A program made the translations under genes and the position numbers. A stretch of 64,000 bases of DNA from CAVTWJ01 sp964525605 (GTDB lineage Bacteria; Oederibacteriota; Muellerivitia; Muellerivitales; Muellerivitaceae), in NCBI GenBank assembly GCA_964525605.1, contig CAZGKT010000009.1:1-64000 (forward strand). Direction: 5' to 3'. Below, piece by piece: positions 20,959-27,376 of the stretch; the stretch's first letter is position 1; each line of letters begins with the position of its first letter. The notes beneath the pieces are model-generated. The model saw nothing but the letters and a program-made list of their open reading frames with translations, was not told the DNA's origin and did no database searches.

Positions 20959-22557
20959 TTAGGGGCCGTTCAATGAACGAGAAATAGCGAATTTTCCAAA
21001 AGTTTGCCCATTAGGGCCTTCAATCTTATAGAAATAAAACCCAGAAGCCACCGGATTTCCATCCCCGTTTTTACCATCCCAGGTTATCAATCCCGTCCCA
21101 GTTAATGAATTGTAGGTGTAATTCGGGTCGTAAGGCCCAAAGGACCGGACAAGCGACAAGGTGATCGTATATAGGTTCAAGGTGGATTGTGGCGGTATAC
21201 AGCTGAACTTGATACACGGATCCGAAGAAGGACACTGGTTGTTAAAGGTGGGGTTGTGTTGAAAATCCATCGGATTGGGATAAACATTCACGGGACACGG
21301 TGTATCGGTTGGAGTGGGGGAAGGCGGCGGTGTGTTGGTTATAGTGGGCGTGAGAGTGATTGTCGAAGTGAACGTTATTGTAAACGTGAAAGTATTTGTA
21401 TGAGTGGAGGTGAATGTCGGGGTGAGAGTAATGGTGGAGGTTGAGGAAGGGGTAGGGGTCCAGCTAAAGGAAGGAGTATTTGTACTCGTAACGGTGTTGA
21501 CAGGTGTATCCGTGAAAGAGTTGGTTGCTGTGATCGTTGGGGAAAACGAGCTTGTCGAGGTGGCAGCCGGAACATTGGTAAATGTAGGCGTGGGCGAAAC
21601 GGTAGGGGTGTTCGTAGAGGTAATGGTCGAAGTAGCGGTAACGGTGGGAGTATTCGTTTTCGTTTCGGTCATGGTGTAGGTCCCTGTCGGAGTAGAGCTA
21701 TCGGTGCTGGTAAAAGTCATGGTGATGGTAGGGGTAGAGGTGGAAGTGGGTGTGGGTGAGGACGTATTCGTGGGAGTCGATGTCGAAGTAATTGTGGGTG
21801 TCGGGGAGATAAGGCATGGCAGCGAAGCCGCATCATGAAGATCATCAACGTAAACATAATCTCCGTCGCTTTCATCGAGTGTCGCCGTAGTGTCGCTAGG
21901 AATGATTAAACTTACAGTGGAAACCGGAGCGGTCAATGTATTCTGGATAAATACCGTGGCCCATTCGTTCGTGAGGGTGTTTTGCGCCTGGTTTGCCGTA
22001 GCAGGATTCAGGCAATTGTTTAAAATGTTACTCGCGTTTGTTGCGGTCGTAATCGCGGAACCATCGGTTCCTGTCACAACGAGTTGAAAAGAACTGGGAA
22101 TCCCCGAGTTGACATCTATCAATATGTAATTGGCGCTAAGAGCAGTAGTGACAGCATCCGTATAGGTAAGTGTCACAGGTGAACAAACAACGCAACCGGA
22201 AGGTTCAGTGGAGTAAATCTTAGCGTATTCATAAGGCGGTTCCCCCGCAACAACAGCCGGATAGTTCACTAGCCCGTCGGAGGTCACGGGGCCTCCAGTA
22301 GCACTGTTCATGAATTGGGTCACCGACATTGAGAATGTGTATCCGCTAATATTCTGATAAGTCAGCGCCCAATTGGTGGTGACCGGAAGACTTGCGGCAT
22401 TTGTGACGGGATTTCCCGCCGTAAAAACATCAAACCATTGCTGGAAATTGTCGGTCAAAGCATAAGCTGAGGATAAACCCGGAATCACAGGAAACAACAA
22501 AAACAAGCCGAAAACACCCAGATAAAAGCTTTTCAACATTCGGCTTCGAAGAAGCAT
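20959..22557 (-). CDS. secreted Thr/Ser/Pro-stalk protein with C-terminal FlgD-like Ig domain
   Basis: 532 residues: signal peptide (about 1-35), a beta-rich N-terminal domain (about 36-250), a low-complexity Thr/Ser/Pro stalk (about 251-420, repeats of the TPTxTxTST kind), then a C-terminal domain of about 100 residues. That domain has VYPNPMDFQHNP and LITWDGKNGDGNPVASGFYFYKIEG, the signature of FlgD-like Ig sorting-type domains. Such C-terminal domains, after a proline-rich stalk, are common on exported surface proteins of uncultivated diderm phyla and resemble type IX secretion tails. The cysteine pairs CVVC and C-P-C-L may form disulfides. Cargo function is unknown. It is the first gene of the trio with two PorV-like barrels. 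Confidence 0.7.
   Translation of the reverse strand: MLLRSRMLKSFYLGVFGLFLLFPVIPGLSSAYALTDNFQQWFDVFTAGNPVTNAASLPVTTNWALTYQNISGYTFSMSVTQFMNSATGGPVTSDGLVNYPAVVAGEPPYEYAKIYSTEPSGCVVCSPVTLTYTDAVTTALSANYILIDVNSGIPSSFQLVVTGTDGSAITTATNASNILNNCLNPATANQAQNTLTNEWATVFIQNTLTAPVSTVSLIIPSDTTATLDESDGDYVYVDDLHDAASLPCLISPTPTITSTSTPTNTSSPTPTSTSTPTITMTFTSTDSSTPTGTYTMTETKTNTPTVTATSTITSTNTPTVSPTPTFTNVPAATSTSSFSPTITATNSFTDTPVNTVTSTNTPSFSWTPTPSSTSTITLTPTFTSTHTNTFTFTITFTSTITLTPTITNTPPPSPTPTDTPCPVNVYPNPMDFQHNPTFNNQCPSSDPCIKFSCIPPQSTLNLYTITLSLVRSFGPYDPNYTYNSLTGTGLITWDGKNGDGNPVASGFYFYKIEGPNGQTFGKFAISRSLNGP
21300..21800 (-). repeat. low-complexity Thr/Ser/Pro-coding repeat tract
   Basis: About 500 bp of degenerate ACN/TCN/CCN codons encode the stalk. 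On the plus strand it reads as GTN-GGN-GTN runs. Codon third positions vary widely, which argues for selection on the protein rather than recent slippage. This tract is prone to recombination and assembly error. Confidence 0.7.
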
Positions 22558-22803
22558 TATTCAAAACTCCCGCGTTGAAAAATCAAATCTTGGGCGGCTT
22601 CGCCCGTAATTTTATTCAATTTCCGGCTGATTTAACGTCAAGTTAACGATCTTAGCGTTTGCTTCAAAGCCTAAATTTTAAAGATTTAAGCTCAGGCAAG
22701 CTGTTTTCAACGCATTTTTATTATTATCGCCCTACTTTTGCCATCACGCAACTATTTCAAATGCGCTATTTAATCCTATGTATATAGACGGGCAAGTTAC
22801 TTT

Positions 22804-22998
22804 TCAGGAGGAACTTTTTGGGAAACATCTTGATTTAAACTCGATAATCTTCTCAATGACTGCCGGAATGCTTTCCTTAACTGTGACCTTTTTGCCATTT
22901 TGAAGGGTCAGAATGGTTTCTGGGGATTTTTCAACAAAAAGGATCAGGTCAGAATTGACATACACTTCTTGTCCGTCGAGGCGGGTTACCTGGATCAA
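22804..22998 (-). CDS. flbD: FlbD-family flagellar protein
   Basis: 64 residues matching the small FlbD family end to end: IQVTRLDGQEVYVNSDLILFVE, ETILTLQNGKKVTVKES and IPAVIEKIIEFK. FlbD-family genes are found near flgE and motA in many flagellar clusters, but this small protein's role is unclear (it is not the Caulobacter FlbD regulator). It starts with TTG, with GAAGGA 6 nt upstream. It lies 22 bp after the Kelch lipoprotein gene and ends the flagellar region. Confidence 0.85.
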   Translation of the reverse strand: MIQVTRLDGQEVYVNSDLILFVEKSPETILTLQNGKKVTVKESIPAVIEKIIEFKSRCFPKSSS

Positions 22999-23020
22999 GG
23001 TTTTTCCTTCTCATCTTTCT

Positions 23021-24097
23021 TCAATTGGTTGACCAAACATCATTGTAATAGGTAATGGCACAGCTAGGGGTCGTCCAACATTGGTTGTTGTAACCGCCCA
23101 TCACCCAGTCGTGGCTGTTGTATGAAAGAGCCACATGACCGCAACGAGGCAAGTAAGGGGAATTTCCGTAAGACCAATTGATACCATTTGAAGAAGTGTA
23201 ATAGCCGTCATAAGTTAATGCGCCCGGGGCGGAACCAGGGGTCAACCAAAGCAGTCCATTATTGGCGGTAACTTGGTGATAAAGCATAGGGTAGGGCAAG
23301 TTTCCAAGATCCGAACCCAAACCAACCAAGGTTAAAGTGGCCCCATCAAAAGTCCAGGCGTCACCGTTCGAGGACCCGGCAAGCGTGGAGGCAGTATAGG
23401 GATTTCCACCATCACCCTCTAAGATCCATATCAACCCGTTGAAAACTGTGGCGGACGAACCCCAGCGCGGTGTAAACCCGAGCTTGTAATTCGCGATTGC
23501 CGCTGTATTCAACGCAGGATTGACTTGGGTCCAATTGATCCCATTGACTGATGTCCAAATATCAGCGTCGGAGTTTCCATCCCATCCACCAATGATATAC
23601 ATGGTGTTGTTATAAACGATGGAGATGAAATCTTCCCGGGCGGTAAAAAGGGGTGCAACGGTGGTGACCTGGGTCCAATTGGATCCATCAGGAGAGTTCC
23701 ACACATCATTCTTTAACGTACCGTTTTGATTTCCTCCTATAACCCAAAGCTTATTGTCGAATGAAAGAACACCAGGTGAATAACGTTTTCCAAAATGGCT
23801 CGTGTTCGTGTCACCAACCGTATTATTCCATTGACTACCGTTGCTGGAATTGTAGACGCCACCGTAATAATCGGTGACGGACCCTGAAATACCCCAAGCT
23901 CCTCCGACCACCCACATTTCGTTATTAAAAACGGCCGCACCCATTCCATATCTGGGTGACCAGGAGGCGTTTGCCGTGGCTTCATTCCATGAGCCCCCAT
24001 TGGGTCCGGTAGGGTTATTTTTTGAACAACCTTGATTCAATAAAAACGAACCAATCAATCCAAAAACCAGCAGGTATTTAGGGGAAATTTTATCCAA
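23021..24097 (-). CDS. Kelch-repeat beta-propeller lipoprotein
   Basis: The start is taken as TTG 24097, because GAGAGG lies 6 nt upstream and it gives a compact signal peptide MDKISPKYLLVFGLIGSFLLNQGC with the lipobox LNQGC; an earlier TTG at 24118 lacks a site. The 358-residue product has about six Kelch-like blades recognised by repeated GAAVFNNEMWVVGG, VLSFDNKLWVIGG, SIVYNNTMYIIGG and ATVFNGLIWILEG. Blades carry an extra WNS-DGxNWTQV strand. The protein should be anchored in the inner leaflet of the outer membrane or in the inner membrane. Its position between flgE and flbD is unusual for a flagellar cluster. No enzymatic motif is visible. Confidence 0.8.
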   Translation of the reverse strand: MDKISPKYLLVFGLIGSFLLNQGCSKNNPTGPNGGSWNEATANASWSPRYGMGAAVFNNEMWVVGGAWGISGSVTDYYGGVYNSSNGSQWNNTVGDTNTSHFGKRYSPGVLSFDNKLWVIGGNQNGTLKNDVWNSPDGSNWTQVTTVAPLFTAREDFISIVYNNTMYIIGGWDGNSDADIWTSVNGINWTQVNPALNTAAIANYKLGFTPRWGSSATVFNGLIWILEGDGGNPYTASTLAGSSNGDAWTFDGATLTLVGLGSDLGNLPYPMLYHQVTANNGLLWLTPGSAPGALTYDGYYTSSNGINWSYGNSPYLPRCGHVALSYNSHDWVMGGYNNQCWTTPSCAITYYNDVWSTN

Positions 24098-24253
24098 TGG
24101 AAACCTCTCATTACCCAACGACGTTAGAACGTATTACGAATAAATCTTTTCACTACCGAAAGGCTTCTTTCGGGTTTCAGCCTGACTTTTTTTAATTCCT
24201 AAGATTCTTAAATCAAATGCAATGAAGTGTCCCTTTAAACTCTTGAAGGGTTG

Positions 24254-24289
24254 AAAAATAAACGGCGCCCCCCAATTTGGAAGGCGCCG
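24254..24289 (-). terminator. rho-independent terminator after flgE
   Basis: On the minus strand CGGCGCC (complement of 24283-24289) pairs with GGCGCCG (complement of 24263-24269) over a 13-nt loop, followed by TTTATTTTTC. It lies 46 bp after the flgE stop codon and should close the long hook operon, leaving the Kelch and flbD genes on a separate transcript or on readthrough. Confidence 0.75.
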
Positions 24290-24335
24290 GGAATCACAAT
24301 GACCGCAAGAGGCGGTCCCTCAACTCAAACCTTCA

Positions 24336-26306
24336 TCAACCGCCCTGGCCCAGCTGGGTCAGAACCTGCAGGTTGGCGTTCTCCACCGCGATCACGCGAG
24401 AATTCACGTCAAATCCTCTTTGCGCGATGATCATGTTGGAAAGTTCCGTGGTCAAATCGACGTTGGAATTTTCAAGGTAGCCGCCCTGAATAGACCCCAT
24501 GCCGTTTTTACCCGCCAAGCCCAGTGTTTGCGCACCGGCGTTTGGCCCGGCTTGGTAATAATTGTCACCCACCTGATCCAAACCGTTTATATTCTCGACG
24601 CTGGCCATCAAGACCTGACCCAAAGCCGTCGTCTGGCCGTTGCTGAATTGGCCTTGAATGGTTCCGGTTTCGTCGAAGGAAAGGCTTGTTAGCGTTCCAT
24701 CGGCATAGCCATTCTGGCTGGTGGTGGCGTGACTGTCCGCCACGTAAGTGTTGACGCCGTTGATGACCTGATAGGAGCCTTCCGCATCGCTGAACAAGCC
24801 ATCTCGCCTGGCACCAACTATCGTTCCAGCAAGAGGAATACCGTTCGCGCCCGCTCCGGCGACATTGGCGGCGGTATACCCTGCTGTTCCGAAATTCATA
24901 GTGATGTCCATAATTTCAGCACCGAGAGTCGGAATCGGTGAGGCGGGAGTGGCTGGGTCTGGCGGATTCAACACCTGGGCCGCCGGGAGATACACATGAG
25001 CTTGGCACTGGGTTAGAACCCCGGCCGCGTCTTGGACTCCGCCCATCGAAGCGAGTGATCCATCCGAATTGAAGTAAATCAGATCTCCAAAGTAGGTATC
25101 ACCAGTTCCACGGTTATAACCATCAACATTAGCACCAACCGGTTGCCCCGATCCCTCGTAAATCCCCGTTCCACCCAATAAAGTAGCTGTGCTTACAGCA
25201 GCTCCGTTAGTTGTGTCGAAGGAATACCAGGCATAGGCCACCTGGTTCAATGGCGAGGGGTTGACCGGGGGATTCGCCTGTCCAAGGTCATTTATCTGGT
25301 AAAACAGAGTCGTGACTGTGTGGGCCGTCCCTGTCGAATCGTAACACGTTTGGCTGGAAGTCAAAGCCGGCGTAATCGGAGGCTCCTGGTTCCAGGCAAA
25401 GTTTTCATCCGCGGCATTGGCAGGAAGCTGGATCGCGGCCAAGGTTTCTGCGTCCCCAATGACCGGGGTCGTATGGGGGCCCAAGATATTATTCGCGTCC
25501 ACACCTGTCGCCAAATCCTGAAGTTGTTGCATAACGTTTTCGTTAGCGGCACCTGGCGGGGGAGGATAGGCCAAAATCGCAGCCTTCGCCGGAGCCCCGT
25601 TAAAGGGATTCGCCAACTGTCCTATGGGTAACGTCGCCTGTCCGCCGGCCCCTAGGGTGGCAAGGACGAGAGGCTGAGCTGGCTGGAATGAATCCAGGTT
25701 CCCCACGAAATTCAATTGCGAGGTGGCCTTAGCAGGCTCCACGAAATTTGGGTTTATCTGGATATTCGAGGCAGCCGACAGGTTGGAGTTGTTCACATTC
25801 AGATTGGCGTAGGTGACTTCCATTGGGCCGGTCCCAGCTGCACCCACCGTGTTGATTTCAGTTTGACTATATTGAACCGTAGCGGTAAAGCCTTGAATCA
25901 AGCCGCCGCTTTGGTCAACCAAATTGCCTTGGCTGTCAAAGGTCAAGTTGCCAGCGCGGGTGTAATAGCTGTTATCGCCGCTCTTGGAAACCAGGAAGCC
26001 ATTTCCCTGAATGGCGATATCGGTCGAGACGCCTGTTTGTTGCAGGGCGCCTTCCGTCCAGATCGTCTGAATGGAAGCCACACGAGTACCCAACCCAACT
26101 TGTTCGGGGTTGATGCCGCCCAGGTTGCTGCCGGTGTTGTCTCCCGTACCGGCATTAAGCGTTTGGCTGAACGCGCTCGCGAACTCAGCCCGGCTGGCTT
26201 TGTAAGCCACCGTATTTACGTTTGAAATGTTATTTCCGATGACGTCAAGCCAAGTGCTGTTGGCCTGGAGCCCGGAAATCGCACTGTACATATCTCGCAT
26301 ACCCAT
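24336..26306 (-). CDS. flgE: flagellar hook protein FlgE
   Basis: Two ATGs lie 6 nt apart; the second (26306) has AAGGAG at a proper 7-nt spacing, so it is chosen. At 656 residues it is longer than enteric FlgE (about 400). The N-terminal rod motif is MYSAISGLQANSTWLDVIGNNISNVNTVAYK in pieces, and the C-terminal Flg_bbr_C motif is NSNVDLTTELSNMIIAQRGFDVNSRVIAVEN. The middle region, rich in Ala, Asn and Pro, forms the outer hook domains. FlgE polymerises into the universal joint between rod and filament. It lies downstream of the Flg_new gene and is followed by a terminator. Confidence 0.95.
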   Translation of the reverse strand: MGMRDMYSAISGLQANSTWLDVIGNNISNVNTVAYKASRAEFASAFSQTLNAGTGDNTGSNLGGINPEQVGLGTRVASIQTIWTEGALQQTGVSTDIAIQGNGFLVSKSGDNSYYTRAGNLTFDSQGNLVDQSGGLIQGFTATVQYSQTEINTVGAAGTGPMEVTYANLNVNNSNLSAASNIQINPNFVEPAKATSQLNFVGNLDSFQPAQPLVLATLGAGGQATLPIGQLANPFNGAPAKAAILAYPPPPGAANENVMQQLQDLATGVDANNILGPHTTPVIGDAETLAAIQLPANAADENFAWNQEPPITPALTSSQTCYDSTGTAHTVTTLFYQINDLGQANPPVNPSPLNQVAYAWYSFDTTNGAAVSTATLLGGTGIYEGSGQPVGANVDGYNRGTGDTYFGDLIYFNSDGSLASMGGVQDAAGVLTQCQAHVYLPAAQVLNPPDPATPASPIPTLGAEIMDITMNFGTAGYTAANVAGAGANGIPLAGTIVGARRDGLFSDAEGSYQVINGVNTYVADSHATTSQNGYADGTLTSLSFDETGTIQGQFSNGQTTALGQVLMASVENINGLDQVGDNYYQAGPNAGAQTLGLAGKNGMGSIQGGYLENSNVDLTTELSNMIIAQRGFDVNSRVIAVENANLQVLTQLGQGG

Positions 26307-26326
26307 GGTCATTCTCCTTAAGAGTT

Positions 26327-26378
26327 GGCGGATATTAAACCCGCCTGATTCCGGGCTTCCTCTAGGAGGTCCAGCCCG
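26327..26378 (-). other. two intercistronic stem-loops upstream of flgE
   Basis: GGCGG (26327-26331) pairs with CCGCC (26341-26345). CGGGCT (26352-26357) pairs with AGCCCG (26373-26378), with an inner CCTC/GAGG helix. No T run follows. They sit between the Flg_new stop and the flgE ribosome site and may protect or process the flgE message, which must be highly expressed. Confidence 0.4.
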
Positions 26379-26398
26379 TTACTGCTATTGCCTAAAAC

Positions 26399-26809
26399 TT
26401 AAACAATTACCGCGCTATCGATGTTGGTGAAGACGTTCTCTTTCATGCTTCCACCATCCATCGCGGTAATCACAGTGCGGTTCGGCACACTCACGATAAA
26501 AGCCTGGTGTTCCATCACCAGCAGGGACTGACGCGCCCCCTTCGAAGCCGCCTTATCAACTGCGGCATTCATGCGGGCCATGTCGTCCTGCGAAAGGTTG
26601 ATATTGCGCAAAGCCAGCCTTTCCTTGGCGTGGGCCGAAAACTTCAACGATTGGGTTTTATCGACCGCCGTTTGAAATACGGCGTCAAAGGGCTGGACGG
26701 CTGCCGCAGCCTTGCTAGCCTGCTGCTGGATCTGCTGCAACTGGCCTTTGCTTTGGACGTCATCCACCGGTTTGAAAGCCAAGTCATTAAAGTTAACTTG
26801 CTGAACCAC
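26399..26809 (-). CDS. Flg_new family flagellar operon protein (TIGR02530)
   Basis: 136 residues, GTG start. The C-terminal half carries the family core LKFSAHAKERLALRNINLS, then KGARQSLLVMEHQAFIVSVPNRTVITAMDGG and ENVFTNIDSAVIV at the extreme C-terminus. The family always sits between flgD and flgE in flagellar operons of Firmicutes and related phyla, as here. Its role is not established; assistance in hook assembly is inferred from position. The N-terminal half is Gln/Ala-rich and variable. Confidence 0.9.
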   Translation of the reverse strand: MVQQVNFNDLAFKPVDDVQSKGQLQQIQQQASKAAAAVQPFDAVFQTAVDKTQSLKFSAHAKERLALRNINLSQDDMARMNAAVDKAASKGARQSLLVMEHQAFIVSVPNRTVITAMDGGSMKENVFTNIDSAVIV

Positions 26810-26831
26810 TTGTCCTCACCCGCCCTTCATG

Positions 26832-26850
26832 GGCCCGAATCAACAGGGCC
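26832..26850 (-). other. intercistronic stem-loop between flgD and the Flg_new gene
   Basis: GGCCC (26832-26836) pairs with GGGCC (26846-26850) over a 9-nt loop. No terminator-type T run follows in the transcribed direction. Confidence 0.3.
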
Positions 26851-26870
26851 AAAATAAAACGAACTAAATC

Positions 26871-27299
26871 TTACGAACCGGTAGTAGAAGTAACAGTGCC
26901 AACGTTTTGAATATCCGACAAAGGATAGTTCTGCCCGTTGACCTGAACCGCCGGAGTATTCGAGTAATAAACAATCCCGCTCACCGTTCCTTGAACCATG
27001 TTTCCCTGGGAATCAAGCAACGTTACGTTTTGGCCAATCAAACTTGTCGCCGAATTATCCAAAACGTTATTCATGGAAGTGTTCATCGCCGTCATTTGTT
27101 CCAACGATGAGAATGAAGCCAACTGGGACACAAACTGACTGCTGTCCTGAGGATTCATTGGATCTTGATTTTGCAGCTGTGTGATCAGAAGAGTTAAAAA
27201 CGTGTTTTCTGACACGAACTGGCTGCTCATACCCGACAAAGCGCTTGATAAAGCGCTACTTCCGTTGGTGCCTGAGGTACCACTTACACCTGAAACCAT
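26871..27299 (-). CDS. flgD: flagellar hook capping protein FlgD (short form)
   Basis: The ATG at 27299 is chosen over an upstream GTG because the GAGGGG site is 9 nt from it. Only 142 residues. The N-terminal FlgD core is present (NTFLTLLITQLQNQDPMNPQDSSQFVSQLASFSSLEQM), followed by a Tudor-like strand pair (LIGQNVTLLDSQGNMVQGTVSGIVYY). The second half of classical FlgD, with the Ig-like cap domain, is missing. FlgD sits on the growing hook tip and helps FlgE subunits insert. Short FlgD forms exist in other phyla, so it is likely functional. Confidence 0.92.
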   Translation of the reverse strand: MVSGVSGTSGTNGSSALSSALSGMSSQFVSENTFLTLLITQLQNQDPMNPQDSSQFVSQLASFSSLEQMTAMNTSMNNVLDNSATSLIGQNVTLLDSQGNMVQGTVSGIVYYSNTPAVQVNGQNYPLSDIQNVGTVTSTTGS

Positions 27300-27331
27300 G
27301 TAAATCACCCCCTCTTTCTTATAATTTCTAA

Positions 27332-27344
27332 CGGCATTATGCCG
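27332..27344 (-). other. small stem-loop between fliK and flgD
   Basis: CGGCA (27332-27336) pairs with TGCCG (27340-27344) over TTA, between the fliK stop and the flgD ribosome site. No T run follows on the transcribed strand. Confidence 0.25.
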
Positions 27345-27376
27345 AAAAACTTGAGCTTTTGCCTGCTAAAAACGTA

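Noticed and set aside
22592..22605. Hairpin GGGCG/CGCCC as terminator of flbD
   Set aside because: It is about 200 bp past the flbD stop, has a 5-bp stem and no T tract; it may be a leader hairpin of the stalk-protein gene.
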